Positions 54,547 through 64,000 of a stretch of 64,000 bases of DNA are shown in pieces. The position numbers were made by a program, and so were the translations under genes. Location of the stretch: the NCBI GenBank assembly GCA_027946365.1, contig JAPEUQ010000020.1, forward strand, positions 248,001 to 312,000, written 5' to 3'. The notes beneath the pieces were generated by a model. It made no database searches and had not been told where the DNA came from. It saw nothing but the letters and a program-made list of their open reading frames with translations. Position 1 is the first letter of the stretch. Every line of letters starts with the position of its first letter. The DNA comes from Kalmusia sp. IMI 367209 (Eukaryota; Ascomycota; Dothideomycetes; Pleosporales; Didymosphaeriaceae).

Positions 54547-56720
54547 ATGGCAAGTGGTTCAGCACCTTTAGCCGCTCCAAAGAGACGGCGTATGCCGACC
54601 CAGGCGAAGAAAGGTACGCTGTCGCAACGCTTATCATCGTAACTGCGCTGACTCTCAAAGCACAAACACATCGAGGTAGCATCAGTAAAGCCACCACGTT
54701 ACGACGAAGTCCTCGCTTCACATCCGCTGTTGAGAACCCGTCGCAAGAAACAAACAACCGCAGAAGCCTACGCCTTCAAGGTGCCGATCCTATCCAGACA
54801 GCACCCGCGTCCGTTCAGCAGGCGAAGACGCCAAAGCGATCTCGGAAAGAAGGCGGAGTTCCACCCTCCCGCTCTTCACCCAAGCCGCTCCTCAAACGAG
54901 TACAAACATCTACAGCTTCGGTCGACGAACAAGTTGCGCGGGAGATCAGCGAGGCTCGAGATGACTACTGGAGGGAGACCGGAACCTGGCCGACAGAAGA
55001 ACAAGAGAAGATAATGAAAAGTTATCGAGACTTTGTCCAGCATCAGCTCGCAAGAAAGAGAGCATCGGCTTCCCTTCGCCGCAAGCGTTCAGATGCAAGC
55101 ATCAACGCGGAAACAGTCCCAACACCAACACCGAGCGACCAGCAACCGCGAGAACAGAAGAGTGCTCCGTACAAACATCCGTGGTACCAAGGTCAACTTG
55201 GGGAACGCGGTAGCTTCGTGGGTACATACGAAGAGAGAATCGTCGCCGTAAGCAAAGAGATTTGCCAAAAGCTTCTGGGAGCGTCGCAGGCGCCACCCGG
55301 ACATCCCGAACTTGCATTTCTCGATGATGATCTGTTCAATGAAGCTTTGGACATCATCAAAGGCGGAAACGAGACCAGAGTGATGCGCGACATCGCATAG
55401 CTCATTGTCCAAAGCATCTTACTATTCTTAGAGAGACTACTAACGCCGGCTGGAATAACGCCATCCCTTTTTGCGTACCGCGTCCGCAGCCGGACTACGT
55501 GTTAGCAGCACCCGTCAACAAGCCAGGGTATTACGCAGTACTAGTAATTTGCGGGAAAGGCTACAAGGAATACGGCCGGCGCGGCCAGGGTCTCGGGTAA
55601 GCTAGTAGGGCAAGTGACTCAGCAGTTATGCGATCCAGATCCCGCTAAGATGGTGGAATCCTAGGATGACAGTGGCTTGGCGAAATTCCCCTAGAATCAC
55701 GCCAAGAGGCAAGAATCCCCGGATCTAGAGAGCTTGGCGGGATTCTCGTCTACAGAAATCAGGACAACGAAGGATACATAAAGAGGATGGTTTCCTATGT
55801 AGTTATCTTCTTCGTAGTCAACTCAAATTGTCAAACTCGTCTCTTACCCAGATTGATACCTGACAACGTTAGCTTCAATATAATTTGTTGAAGTGGGACC
55901 GCTTCGTACCATTACCCAATTGACCTAGCACCGAGCCTCCTGAAGCCTACCTCGCGGAGTCCACTTAAGGTAAGTGATCACCCCGCGTAACACTACCGTC
56001 TTGGATCTAAGCGAGAAGCATTCAACCGAGAACAGTCACAGAAGCTCTAGCCTTTTATTGGTAATGAACTGCAAGACTGCTCCTTTCTTACGACTACGTA
56101 CGACATTGTACCTTGCATTTCTTACCAGCGAGGTAAAATGCGGAGCGTCCGCGCTGAATATCGCCGATCGATGGAATGCTCATAATCAGACTGTTGCTTT
56201 TACAGAATTTAGGAGCGCTTTGTCGACTTGTGGGCCGCGAGGAAGAGCTTCATGGAGAAATCAACGGTATTCCAATTTCTCACAGCGATGTAGACGTACG
56301 CATCTGGGGACATTAAGCTGCTATTGATGGAAGAGACGCCACGTTCTATCGGCACCCAATTGGCGAATTCAGCATCAAGAACACGGAACTGGATCGAGGG
56401 AAGAGAGACGGACGACCTATTACTTTTGTCCGAAATGTCTACGATATATGGCTTCCCGAGCACTTGAAAAGAATCTGTTCCGCCATCGACATGTTACCCG
56501 CTGACTTGAACTTCAAAGTCTCCGATCAGCCCGAAGCTCGATTTCCGCATCTGGAACGAGCGTCATCACGCTCAGGACTGTGTCCCACCGATTTGAAGAT
56601 TACGGCTCATCCGATGAAGGAGCGATGCCGGACAGCCGGTCGAGCGTACAGCAAATCACCCCAGACACAACGATTCACCCCGAGTCAAGCAACTTCAAGA
56701 GAAAAAAGAAGTAAGGACTT
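54547..56720 (+). pseudogene. DUF7924-type gene (PD-(D/E)XK-like), multiply broken
   Basis: Exon 1 is 54547-54613 (MASGSAPLAAPKRRRMPTQA), then a 47-bp intron and a long exon from 54661. Family hallmarks follow in order: DDYWRETGTWPTEEQEKIM, KSAPYKHPWYQGQLGERGSF, DDDLFNEALDIIKGGNETRV, NAGWNNAIPFCVPRPQPDY, FIGNELQDCSFLTT, AFLTSEVKCGASALNIADR, DATFYRHPIGEF, FVRNVYDIWLPEHLKRICSA. Lesions include TAG at 55398, a frameshift near 55450, a putative solo LTR at 55500-55865, TAG near 56050, frameshifts near 56110 and 56205, and TAA near 56311. The E-V-K of the nuclease-like core is intact. DUF7924 is a fungal accessory family of unknown function; assignment to a PD-(D/E)XK fold is my inference from SEVK. 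Confidence 0.75.
55500..55865 (+). mobile_element. Putative solo LTR inside the DUF7924 pseudogene
   Basis: A 366-bp segment starting TGTTAGCAGC and ending ACCTGACA interrupts coding sequence just after PRPQPDY. Internally it has ATACATAAAGAGGATGG, like a promoter in a fungal Ty1/copia LTR, followed by a pyrimidine-rich CTCGTCTCTTACCCAGATTG. It contains no ORF. A target duplication is not convincing (only ACG on each side), so the boundaries are tentative. Confidence 0.4.
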
Positions 56721-57102
56721 GCGTCTCACTGCCGACGCGGGGTTCGGCTTTTGGCCGTTCGGTCCTTTGTGTGCCATCTGCTTGTGCATACGTAGCAGAA
56801 AACACAGATAGTTTATCCTACAATTGAAATTGTTGATTTTATAAATTTGACGATCCCCCGTTCTGCCCTCGTTGGACCGCTCCTCCATCGCTCATTTTCC
56901 GTGAACTGCCAGAAGGGGAACCCTGCTTCAGATATCTAGCTTTCGCCGCGCTGTTCGACTGCGGGTCCTGCGGTGGCTGGATTGGTGGGGGTGGACGGTT
57001 GGTCATGGACGAAATGGACGGGCGTGGGAGTGGTGTCGGTTGGGGACCGTAGGAGTCGGCATTACCGATACTATGTAGAACTAAGCTGTCTCACGGGCGT
57101 TT

Positions 57103-57591
57103 CTAGCTCACGTCATCATACCTATGGCTTCTGGTAGCCGTCACTTGATCAGCATCGATAGCGCCCGTCTCGGATTGTTCTTCCATGTCCTCCTCGTCGG
57201 TCTCGGGACCAGAATCCCAATTCAATGCTTCTTCGCCGGCTTTTCGTGCAATATCGAGGCGGTTCGGGTCCATGACCTGGATGAGGACGAAGTCCCCTTG
57301 ACTTGGACGGGTCTGTCGTCGACCAGCTCCCTTGCGTCTTCGGGAGGGAGGAGGGCTGATGTCCCGAGCAGTCGACGATATGTCAACTTGCTGCGTCACA
57401 AATGGTGGTGGGGAGGGCGAAGGGGTTGCTTTTGGTCGGACGGGAACAAGGCCAGGAGATTGTGGGAAAGCGTCGTCTGAATCGTAGAGGGACATCCTTG
57501 CAAGGGAGGAAGATGGCTCTAAGAAGTCAAGGGCAGAGGATGCGCGGGGCCCTGAAGCTGGGGTCGCCAAGTCCGAGCGGCGCTCACACAC
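57103..57591 (-). other. Possible exon of an unknown minus-strand gene
   Basis: The frame from MSLYDSDDAFPQSPGLVPVR runs through a proline-rich basic region (SPPPSRRRKGAGRRQTRPSQ) to GDFVLIQVMDPNRLDIARKA and an acidic end (DSGPETDEEDMEEQSE). The C-terminal half is not low complexity. No partner exon or family is recognised. Confidence 0.35.
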
Positions 57592-57959
57592 GGCTAGGCT
57601 ACGGAGATATGTTTAGCCGAGACCCGTGCGTCATAGTACCCAGAAATAGCTTTCTTATTGGCGGATCGCACTACCGATGGTTGGGGCCCGGTTCAGAGCT
57701 AAACCCCTACGCCAAGCAGCCCAGGGCCTTGCGCCAAAGGAAAGGAAGCTAAGCCCCAATTCATCCCCCAACCTTCAACGCAAACCCATCTATCCCGTGA
57801 GCATGTTGCGCAATACTCTCTTCTACGATCAGCCTACTACGAACGGTATCCGAGCCGAAAATACCCAGCCCGCGTTAATACATCGGTCCGATACGTTGCG
57901 AAACGCGCCAGACAACCACTGTCAACAAACCGTACCGAGTACATTCCTCGAACTCGACC

Positions 57960-58520
57960 GAAGACAATGTCATCAACCAGCTGGCCTACTTTAGAAAGAC
58001 CAAGAAGTTATTCAATGATCTTTGGGAGCAAAGGCGGTCGATCGAAACCCTCACCGCACACCACCTTGGTCTAAGCCAGAACGGAGCCTGCATCGTCCAA
58101 GACCAGCGTACATGGATCCGAGGTAGCTTCAATATTTGCATACCGGTGGAGGTGCAGTTTTAGGAACGAAACTAGGAAGGTTATTATGCGTTGTCCAATG
58201 CCGCACAAGCTCGCCGAAGCTAGATATCCTGGGACGGTAGACGAAAAGTTAAGTCGCGAGGTCGGAACGTACGCGTGGATGCAGGAAAACTCTCCTAATG
58301 TCCCTATTCCTCATTTATCTGGCTTTGGCTTTTCGGACGGTCGCCATGTAAGACTAATTCCTGCTAATCGTGTCCCTATCATCCTAAGAGTAAGCTAACT
58401 TGGAATAACCAGTACACTCACGCTATTCACCGGCCTTTCTATGTCCGTTTTGCTAATATCGTCCGGCGCCGCCTCCTCACCTTCCTCCGATATCCTCTTG
58501 CAGCAACTTAGCCGCCCAAC
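57960..58520 (+). pseudogene. Kinase/phosphotransferase-like (APH-type) gene fragment
   Basis: Plus-strand pieces read AYFRKTKKLFNDLWEQRRSI, GSFNICIPVEVQF-stop, then NETRKVIMRCPMPHKLAEAR and DEKLSREVGTYAWMQENSPN, VPIPHLSGFGFSDGRH. After a 64-bp intron (58348-58411) they read YTHAIHRPFYVRF, ending in a stop at about 58514. RCPMPHKLAEARYPGTVDEK and E...TY.WM..N.P.V.IPHL.GFGF are hallmarks of a large fungal aminoglycoside-phosphotransferase-like family (N-lobe). The C-lobe with the catalytic HGD and DPG motifs is missing, replaced by the next gene. Confidence 0.65.
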
Positions 58521-58665
58521 CTGCCTCCACGCTTTCGATTCGTCCCGCCCGCAGGTAACGACAGCCTGCCCAGAGAACTTCGGTCGTATTATAACAAGAC
58601 TGCGCTACCCTCGACGCTTCGCCATGTCGTGCGATGGCCATGCCGGTCCGCCTTGGTGCCCTGAT

Positions 58666-59942
58666 GGCAATCCCCCAATGAAATCCCGGAACGCTCGCGT
58701 GAAGACAAAGAAACATCCGACAACCACCATCGTCTCTCCGAACCTCCGCCCAAACGACAACAACAACAGCGACCAACTACTCCTCTGCCCACGCCGCCCC
58801 GGTCGGAACCGGCATTGGTGGAGGTGGCCTCCCCGCCGCTCTCGAAGAAACGCAAACGCTCTCAAGCTTCGCCACGTCCTCGACACGCTCCCGAACCCTG
58901 TCGAAGCCCGCCGGTTGCTTGGTCCTCCACCTCCGACTGGGTTCAACAGAGACTTGCCGAAATACCGGAAGGGCAGCTGGTCGCAAACGCCGAGATACTT
59001 GCCACCACAGAGAGCGACGCTGATGACATGGGGAAGCCAAGAGATGACGAAAGCTTTGGTTCGGCGTCGACGGCGGGGTCGAGCGCCGAAAGGGGCAGCA
59101 CGGCGAGTCCGCTATACCGGAGGGTCTTGGAGATAAACGGCGTGTGCACCGACGACTTTGGAGAGAAGATCCCGCCGGACGTGCAGGCGCTGATCTCCGA
59201 GCACATTCGAAAGGCGCGCATGTCTCCCAAGCTGGACGATGGCCAAAAGTCTGAAATACGCGAAGGGATCAAGGCGGTTTGGAACTGCCCCGACGCCATG
59301 ATCGCAGACCTCATCAAGCCTCCACTCTTTCCCGTCCGTCATCTTGAGCTCGCCGAAGGACGCGATACTCCCTGGTCTACCACACCGCTGCCTCGCAATC
59401 CCGAGTATTGCATGGCGCTCGCCGCGCCCAAGACCGATCGTCACTACGGGCTCCACCCCGGACCGGCGCACTGGACCGCGAAGCAACTCTCGGTTGCGGA
59501 CCACCCCGTCGTTCGGCCATATTCGCAGCCAACACAGGCGAACATCTTTCCGTTCTTCCTCATGGAGCTCACATCAGAGGCCACCGGCGGTACGCTGTTC
59601 GAGGCCGAAGGCCAACTCGCCACCAGCGGCGCGCATCGCGTTGCCTCGTGGAACTGGATGCAGCAACAGAGCAATTCGTCGAGGGAGCTGCTGAGCGCCG
59701 ACGCCGTTGTCTTCTCGGCTGCCGTTACCCAACGGCAAGTTGCCGCGCATGTTCATTACTTCAGCCCGGAGGATGGCAAGTACTGGATGTCGTTGATCGA
59801 CACTTTCACATTCTCTTCAAAGGACGGCATGCAAGGTTGCCGCGACTACGTGAAGAACGTTGTCGAATGGATGGTAAATGTCCAAAAAACCGCTGGTCAG
59901 GGCCTCCTTGGACGACATGCCCCTGTTGCCTCGTCAGGGTAG
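58666..59942 (+). CDS. DUF7924-like PD-(D/E)XK-fold protein, 5' end uncertain; catalytic Lys replaced
   Basis: The frame is open from 58666 to the stop at 59942 (about 425 codons) without an ATG near its beginning, so an upstream exon is unresolved. A disordered leader (PPPKRQQQQRPTTPLPTPPR, KKRKRSQASPRPRHAPEP) precedes DWVQQRLAEIPEGQ, VLEINGVCTDDFGEKIPPDV, GIKAVWNCPDAMIADLI, then the core FPFFLMELTSEATGGTLFEA, with HRVASWNWMQQ and AHVHYFSPEDGKYWMSLIDT. Relatives of this family usually read E-L-K at the core strand; here it is E-L-T, so the catalytic lysine is absent. It directly abuts the truncated kinase fragment. Confidence 0.6.
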
Positions 59943-61087
59943 GCGGCGGGCAAGGGATAGTGAGTCTGTAGCTAGTGGTGAAAGGGTCCATAAGAAGGCA
60001 AAGAACGGTGCTGGAAGAAGCACTTTTGTGGAATGATTCGATTCAGTCAGGTAGCCATGATGAATGAACTATCTACATGCCACAGCCTATTGTTGATTAC
60101 CAAAGATGCAACGCAATTCTCCGGCCTGTTCGATCCCATTGATTCCTTGACTACTTGCAACCATGTCCCACGAGTAGCCGATAAGCCCTCTGCATTCTCA
60201 TGTCCCGCCACCTCTGAGAGCCCGACCGCCCTGTTGTATGGTTCTCTCCCACTCTGCCCCTCCCCTCCGGCGAGTCAGTTGAAGGGGCGGTACTTGTATG
60301 CAAGTCTCGGCGCCCGCCGAGTAGGCGAGAAGGAATGGCAGCGACGGTCTGGCAGTTTGACGGCGTTCGCGAACTTCGGCGGACCACGGCCACGGTTACT
60401 CTGGCCGCCGCCCTTGTGGAAACCTTTCTGTACACGCTGATGAGAGATGCTGCCATCCGTGCTTGATCTTCACGTTGGCCGAAGCGAGGGCGGTTCTGCA
60501 ATGTGTGCGGATCTTCTTACCACCGTGGCCCCCTTCTTCATCTGACTCGTCCTATGTGATGGCCATGAGGCAGTTCCAGCGGGTGCGCAAGCTATCGCAA
60601 GGCCGAGGCCACGACGCATTCTCTGACTGCCGGAATGACTTCGGCACAACGGACCGGCTCAACAAATGTTCCGGTGCCAAGAGGACCCCGCGCCAAGAAT
60701 GTTCCCTGCTGAACCTACGGTAGACGGTCCGAGATCTGACAACTACTTCATCCTTGCTGTTTCTATGTAAAGATATCAAGACCACCCGTGCAACACATGC
60801 TGGCTGGCAACGAAGGAAAAGATTCACGTCGCAAGATGATGGCAAAAGGGACAAAAGTGACGTACTCAAGCACACGCCCTTCATTGTCGGAAATTACTAG
60901 TACCTGCCAATCTAATTAGAAATCGAGACTATAGTACACGTTCCCCGCTATCTAGCGATCTAGATCGAAGCGCTGCTACTCGCCACGACCTCCCCGACTC
61001 CCCGCACGGTCCTTTCCAAAACGCCGAAATCGTTACATACAAACAAGAGGGGTATCATTGGGCATAGAGGGTCCATCATCAGCTCAA
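59943..61087. other. No gene seen
   Basis: Frames are short and overlapping. The region separates convergent genes. Pyrimidine-rich patches are present, but no repeat stands out. Confidence 0.5.
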
Positions 61088-62831
61088 CTAGCGCTTAGAT
61101 GCCTTGCTTTGCGCATTGGTGCTGCGTCGCTTGCGCTTGTTGGGCTGCCTCGCTGCGACTCTGGTACCTGCGCGTGTCTTCATCGAGCTGTCGAATTCCT
61201 CGATAATGCCCAACATGTTGGATCCTTGATTCAGGGTCGTCTGGGGCTCTTGCTTCATGGTGTAGGCCTCCGTATCCGACGCTGCCGTCACACAGCTTAG
61301 CGCCGGGCTTGCGCTTACCTCGTCATCTTTCGCTGAAGTCTCAACCTCCGCAGGAACTGCTTTCTCGTTCGCATACCTCTCGTTCGCATGCCTGATCAGG
61401 TCGTCCCTCTGCCTCTTTGCCCAGTCTCTCAAATTCCTGTATGCTCCTGCACCTTGTCTGAAAGTGTCGACGGTATCAGTCATAGCAAATGCTCTCAACT
61501 GTGTCTGGTGGTAACTAGGACGGCCCCCAGGGCTGGAGGGTTGCGTCATGTGGCTGGTGTATATTGCAAGTGTGCCACCGCCATCGTAGATTGACGAAAT
61601 GGCATAAGCAGTGCCGTAGTTCGGCTCACCTTGTCCGTACGATTGTAGACTTGCCATACCTCGTGCGCCCAATGCACCGTCGTAACACGCTTGTCGTTTA
61701 GCTACTTCGAATGATCCACCAGGACCCTTAACGGCGAGAAGAAAATTTGGAGCCATGGGGAGGTCCTCTTGTGTCGAAGGAATAATGTGACCACTAAGTT
61801 CGTTGCGAACCTCCCTGCTGAGCTGGTGTGGGAGAGCACCATAGTAGACATCTGGATTCCCAGGCTTAAGCGTGCCGTCCGTCAACGGGTCGAGGTTATT
61901 AAACGGGATCCCTCCTGAGCGACATCTACGATCTTCAATGGTGTCCTCAATAATAGGGAGAACTAGTTCCGAAACATCTTTTTCCTTTTTCGCATCTGCA
62001 ACTGCATCTCTGAATTTCTCGAATTCCTGATCTGAAAAACGACTTGAGGAAAGAGATGGTCGACGTTGTGTCAATATGTGGTGGAGATCCTCCCAATTGT
62101 TTGGCTTAGCAGGCCTGCTACCATCGAGATGTCGATTGCCATTGGGGTAGATGTGATGATCAAGAAGGTGCTGTTCAAAGCGCCGTTCATAAGTTCCAAC
62201 GGTTTTTGTCTTCGTTGTAATTGTAGTGGGTCTAGTGCTTGCGGAAGCAGGATCTCGTTGTTGGCTGAGAGTGCTCGAACGGCCCGCAGTTATGGTGCGC
62301 TTCGTGATGTTGGTAGGCTCAGGGAACTAAAGCGAACTGTTAGTATCGCAAGAAGATAGTATAGCATTGTCATCTTACGCTTCTCAGGTCGGACATATCT
62401 AGACCGCCGTGCCTGGATATTTTCTTACAAGCCTCCAGGGTCTTTGGGTCGGGGCTGCGGAGATAGTTGGCTCTCTCTTGTTCACTTGTCCCGCTGGACT
62501 GCTTTTGCGTCGTACGATATGCGCTCTGAACAGCTTGGGTATTCCTTTTGTTAAGTTCTCTCAAGGCTCCCTTGGTGAGATGTTTCTGGGATAAGTTGTC
62601 ATAGGAGTTCGCTGGAAGTTCGCTGGAATGGTGGTCCTTTCTTCTCTTGGTCGGGGGTAATGCTACACTCTGCTGGCCTGGATGCTGCTCCGAACAAGCA
62701 CGCTTGCGTTGGCTCAAGAGACTTGGTTTGAGTACACAGTTGTCTTCGAAAGCCGAATCGTTAATCTGTCGAACGTACGAAATGGCCTCACCGGGTGGAA
62801 AGCGGCGCGCTTTTGTCGTAATCGGCTCCAT
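61088..62831 (-). CDS. Fungal-specific protein, two exons, 563 aa
   Basis: Exon 1 is 62831-62379 and exon 2 is 62326-61088, joined in phase 0 with a GTAAGA donor and TTTAG acceptor; no stops intervene. The N-terminal 150 residues are polar and basic (PPTKRRKDHHSSELPANSYD). The centre contains DQEFEKFRDAVADAKKEKDV, KPGNPDVYYGALPHQLSREV, IPSTQEDLPMAPNFLLAVKG, then VAKRQACYDGALGARGMASL, SIYDGGGTLAIYTSHMTQPS and FRQGAGAYRNLRDWAKRQRD. I recognise this as a widespread fungal family without a named function. A PD followed by a strand with x-x-K recalls PD-(D/E)XK; in relatives I recall E-A-K where this protein has A-V-K. The gene looks intact, with a Lys-rich C-terminus that may be nuclear-targeting (NKRKRR). 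Confidence 0.65.
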
Positions 62832-63589
62832 GACACCTTCCTGGTAGCTTATCTATATTCGCTCTGCCGTAGCGGTAAGTGAGTCTCAGCTGGTGTTGAG
62901 GTGCAGAGGGCGACGGAGAGACAAAGAGACGAGAAGGCGAGCATTCAGATCTCTTCTTTCCAATCAGACGCAGCCCATATGAGCGCCAAGCCCATCAGAA
63001 ATGGGTCCGCGGCAAAGCGCGCTTCAGGATTGCGCCACGCAAGCTCGCGCTGCGAGGAACCAGGCCCACATCTGAAGCTGCGTTGCAGCCCATGTGATGG
63101 TAAACGTTGAAGAAGAAAGTCCTAATGCAGCCCGCACTTGGCCCCTTGCGGCATCTAAACTCGCAGTAGTCGCAAGAAACATGGCTGGTTTTGGAAGCCG
63201 TGATCAGTGCCTCTCTGTTTGTCACGAGAGAAACATGGCTGAAGCTTGATGTGAATCTCAAAGAAGTTGAATCGTGCTAGCATGAGCTAATTTGGTCCGT
63301 GCACGAGCCGAGCCGAGCCCCGTGCCTTTGTCGCAATCACAGAGAACATCCCCACCACATCAACACCCACCAACCGTCAAACCCTACGCACCTTTCGCGT
63401 GGCTCCGCACACGAGTCACATATATCGCACTCCGCCAGTATAAATAGTGTTGGAGAATATCTATGGTTCCGGCAATGACTGAGAGCGCCAGCATTCAGTC
63501 CCGGTTGAGAGCGAAAGGACTACGGGTTCTCATCTTGACGGTCACCCATCTAGCAGTCCAGAGATATATCAGCTAGCTCTTTACCCACT
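62832..63589. other. No gene seen; divergent 5' flanks
   Basis: This holds the probable promoter of the minus-strand gene ending at 62831 and the region before the kinase-like fragment. No clear element is recognised. A TATAAATA at about 63439 is a possible TATA box for the plus strand. Confidence 0.35.
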
Positions 63590-63880
63590 CTAGCGGCGCC
63601 ATACTCTTCCTCAACTTCTGCATCAAATTTGGAGACTCTGTCACCCTCTCGGAAGCAAACGCACTTCGATTCATTGCGAGGCATACATCTGTTCCTGTGC
63701 CAAAAGTTCACTATGCATTCACACGCTTTTCCGGGTTAGGGTTAAGATGGCAAAATGCTTTTACAATTTCAGTGGAACGATACTTTCCTTTTTGCTTTTA
63801 TGATTATTGTTTGCTTGGTTGGGAACATTACTTGGCGGCTTGGGACTCCAGTTTTTCTGTTTGAGTTGCTCTTGAGAATC
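63590..63880 (+). pseudogene. Fragment of a fungal phosphotransferase-like (APH-type) gene near the window edge
   Basis: The plus-strand frame GAILFLNFCIKFGDSVTLSE continues ANALRFIARHTSVPVPKVHY then AFTRFSG. The pattern .CIKFG..VTL.EA.A..F.A.HTS.PVPKV..AF is the conserved N-lobe start of fungal APH-like kinases. The following residues (RWQNAFTISVERYFPFCFYD) do not match the expected continuation and the frame stops at about 63870. It may be truncated, or an intron (possible acceptor at 63765) may hide the next exon. Confidence 0.55.
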
Positions 63881-64000
63881 GTCACATGGCTCGGTACGTT
63901 GCGGCAACCGGGGCCTGAGTACTCGCGCAGATGTTTGAAGAGCCACAATGATGAGGTATGCAAGCTTGATAAATCCGAAGTTGGGTTTTGTTGTGACGAA

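Noticed and set aside
63736..63748. GGTTAGGGTTAAG, resembling telomeric TTAGGG
   Set aside because: It is less than two units and lies in what may be coding or intron sequence of a kinase-like fragment; it is not evidence of a telomere.
1..64000. Giant Starship-type mobile element
   Set aside because: I found no tyrosine-recombinase (DUF3435) captain gene or matching element ends in the window, though cargo-like families are present.

Overview
The window reads as filamentous ascomycete (Pezizomycotina) accessory DNA. Introns are short (about 45-65 bp, GTAAGT-like donors, CAG/TAG acceptors), and the gene families are restricted to fungi: HET, a Goodbye/NACHT/ankyrin NLR, YDR124W-like (DUF2841) proteins, HSPA12-type Hsp70, fungal PD-(D/E)XK-like families and fungal Tc1/pogo transposons. 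I see no housekeeping gene, rRNA, tRNA or CRISPR. Gene density is low, pseudogenes are common and direct and inverted duplications abound, which fits a subtelomeric or dispensable region. A class such as Dothideomycetes is plausible but not shown by the sequence.

Layout. 0-5.4 kb: small tandem repeats, a foldback element, a broken nuclease-like gene and an AT-rich island. 5.5-13.1 kb: a decayed NLR with an inverted partial copy of its 5' end, cut off by half a foldback element, then a nearly complete Tc1/mariner transposon. 13.4-16.5 kb: an intact three-exon F-box-like gene and a one-exon nuclease-like gene. 17.4-22.4 kb: a graveyard of PD-(D/E)XK-like paralogues, a foldback element and a pogo transposase tail. 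22.4-37.3 kb: three DUF2841 genes among a dispersed roughly 23-bp repeat, a duplicated gene of unknown function and two other unknown genes. 37.8-42.3 kb: a foldback element, a multi-exon Hsp70-like gene and tandem repeats. 42.3-47.4 kb: essentially empty. 47.4-51.2 kb: a HET gene and the one uninterrupted gene of the nuclease-like family. 52-64 kb: a kinase-associated-like ORF, a GC-rich minisatellite, a DUF7924 pseudogene split by a putative solo LTR, a second DUF7924-like gene, kinase-like fragments and an intact two-exon fungal-specific gene.

How the genes may work together (inference). HET and NLR proteins act in fungal non-self recognition. Here they lie among many small nuclease-fold genes and DUF2841 paralogues, a family linked to subtelomeric clusters. 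The most distinctive signals are (1) a roughly 215-bp hairpin element family whose two arms match each other better than they match other copies, (2) uninterrupted nuclease-like genes that have lost a catalytic residue while broken paralogues keep it, and (3) a roughly 23-bp repeat family placed next to the DUF2841 genes.
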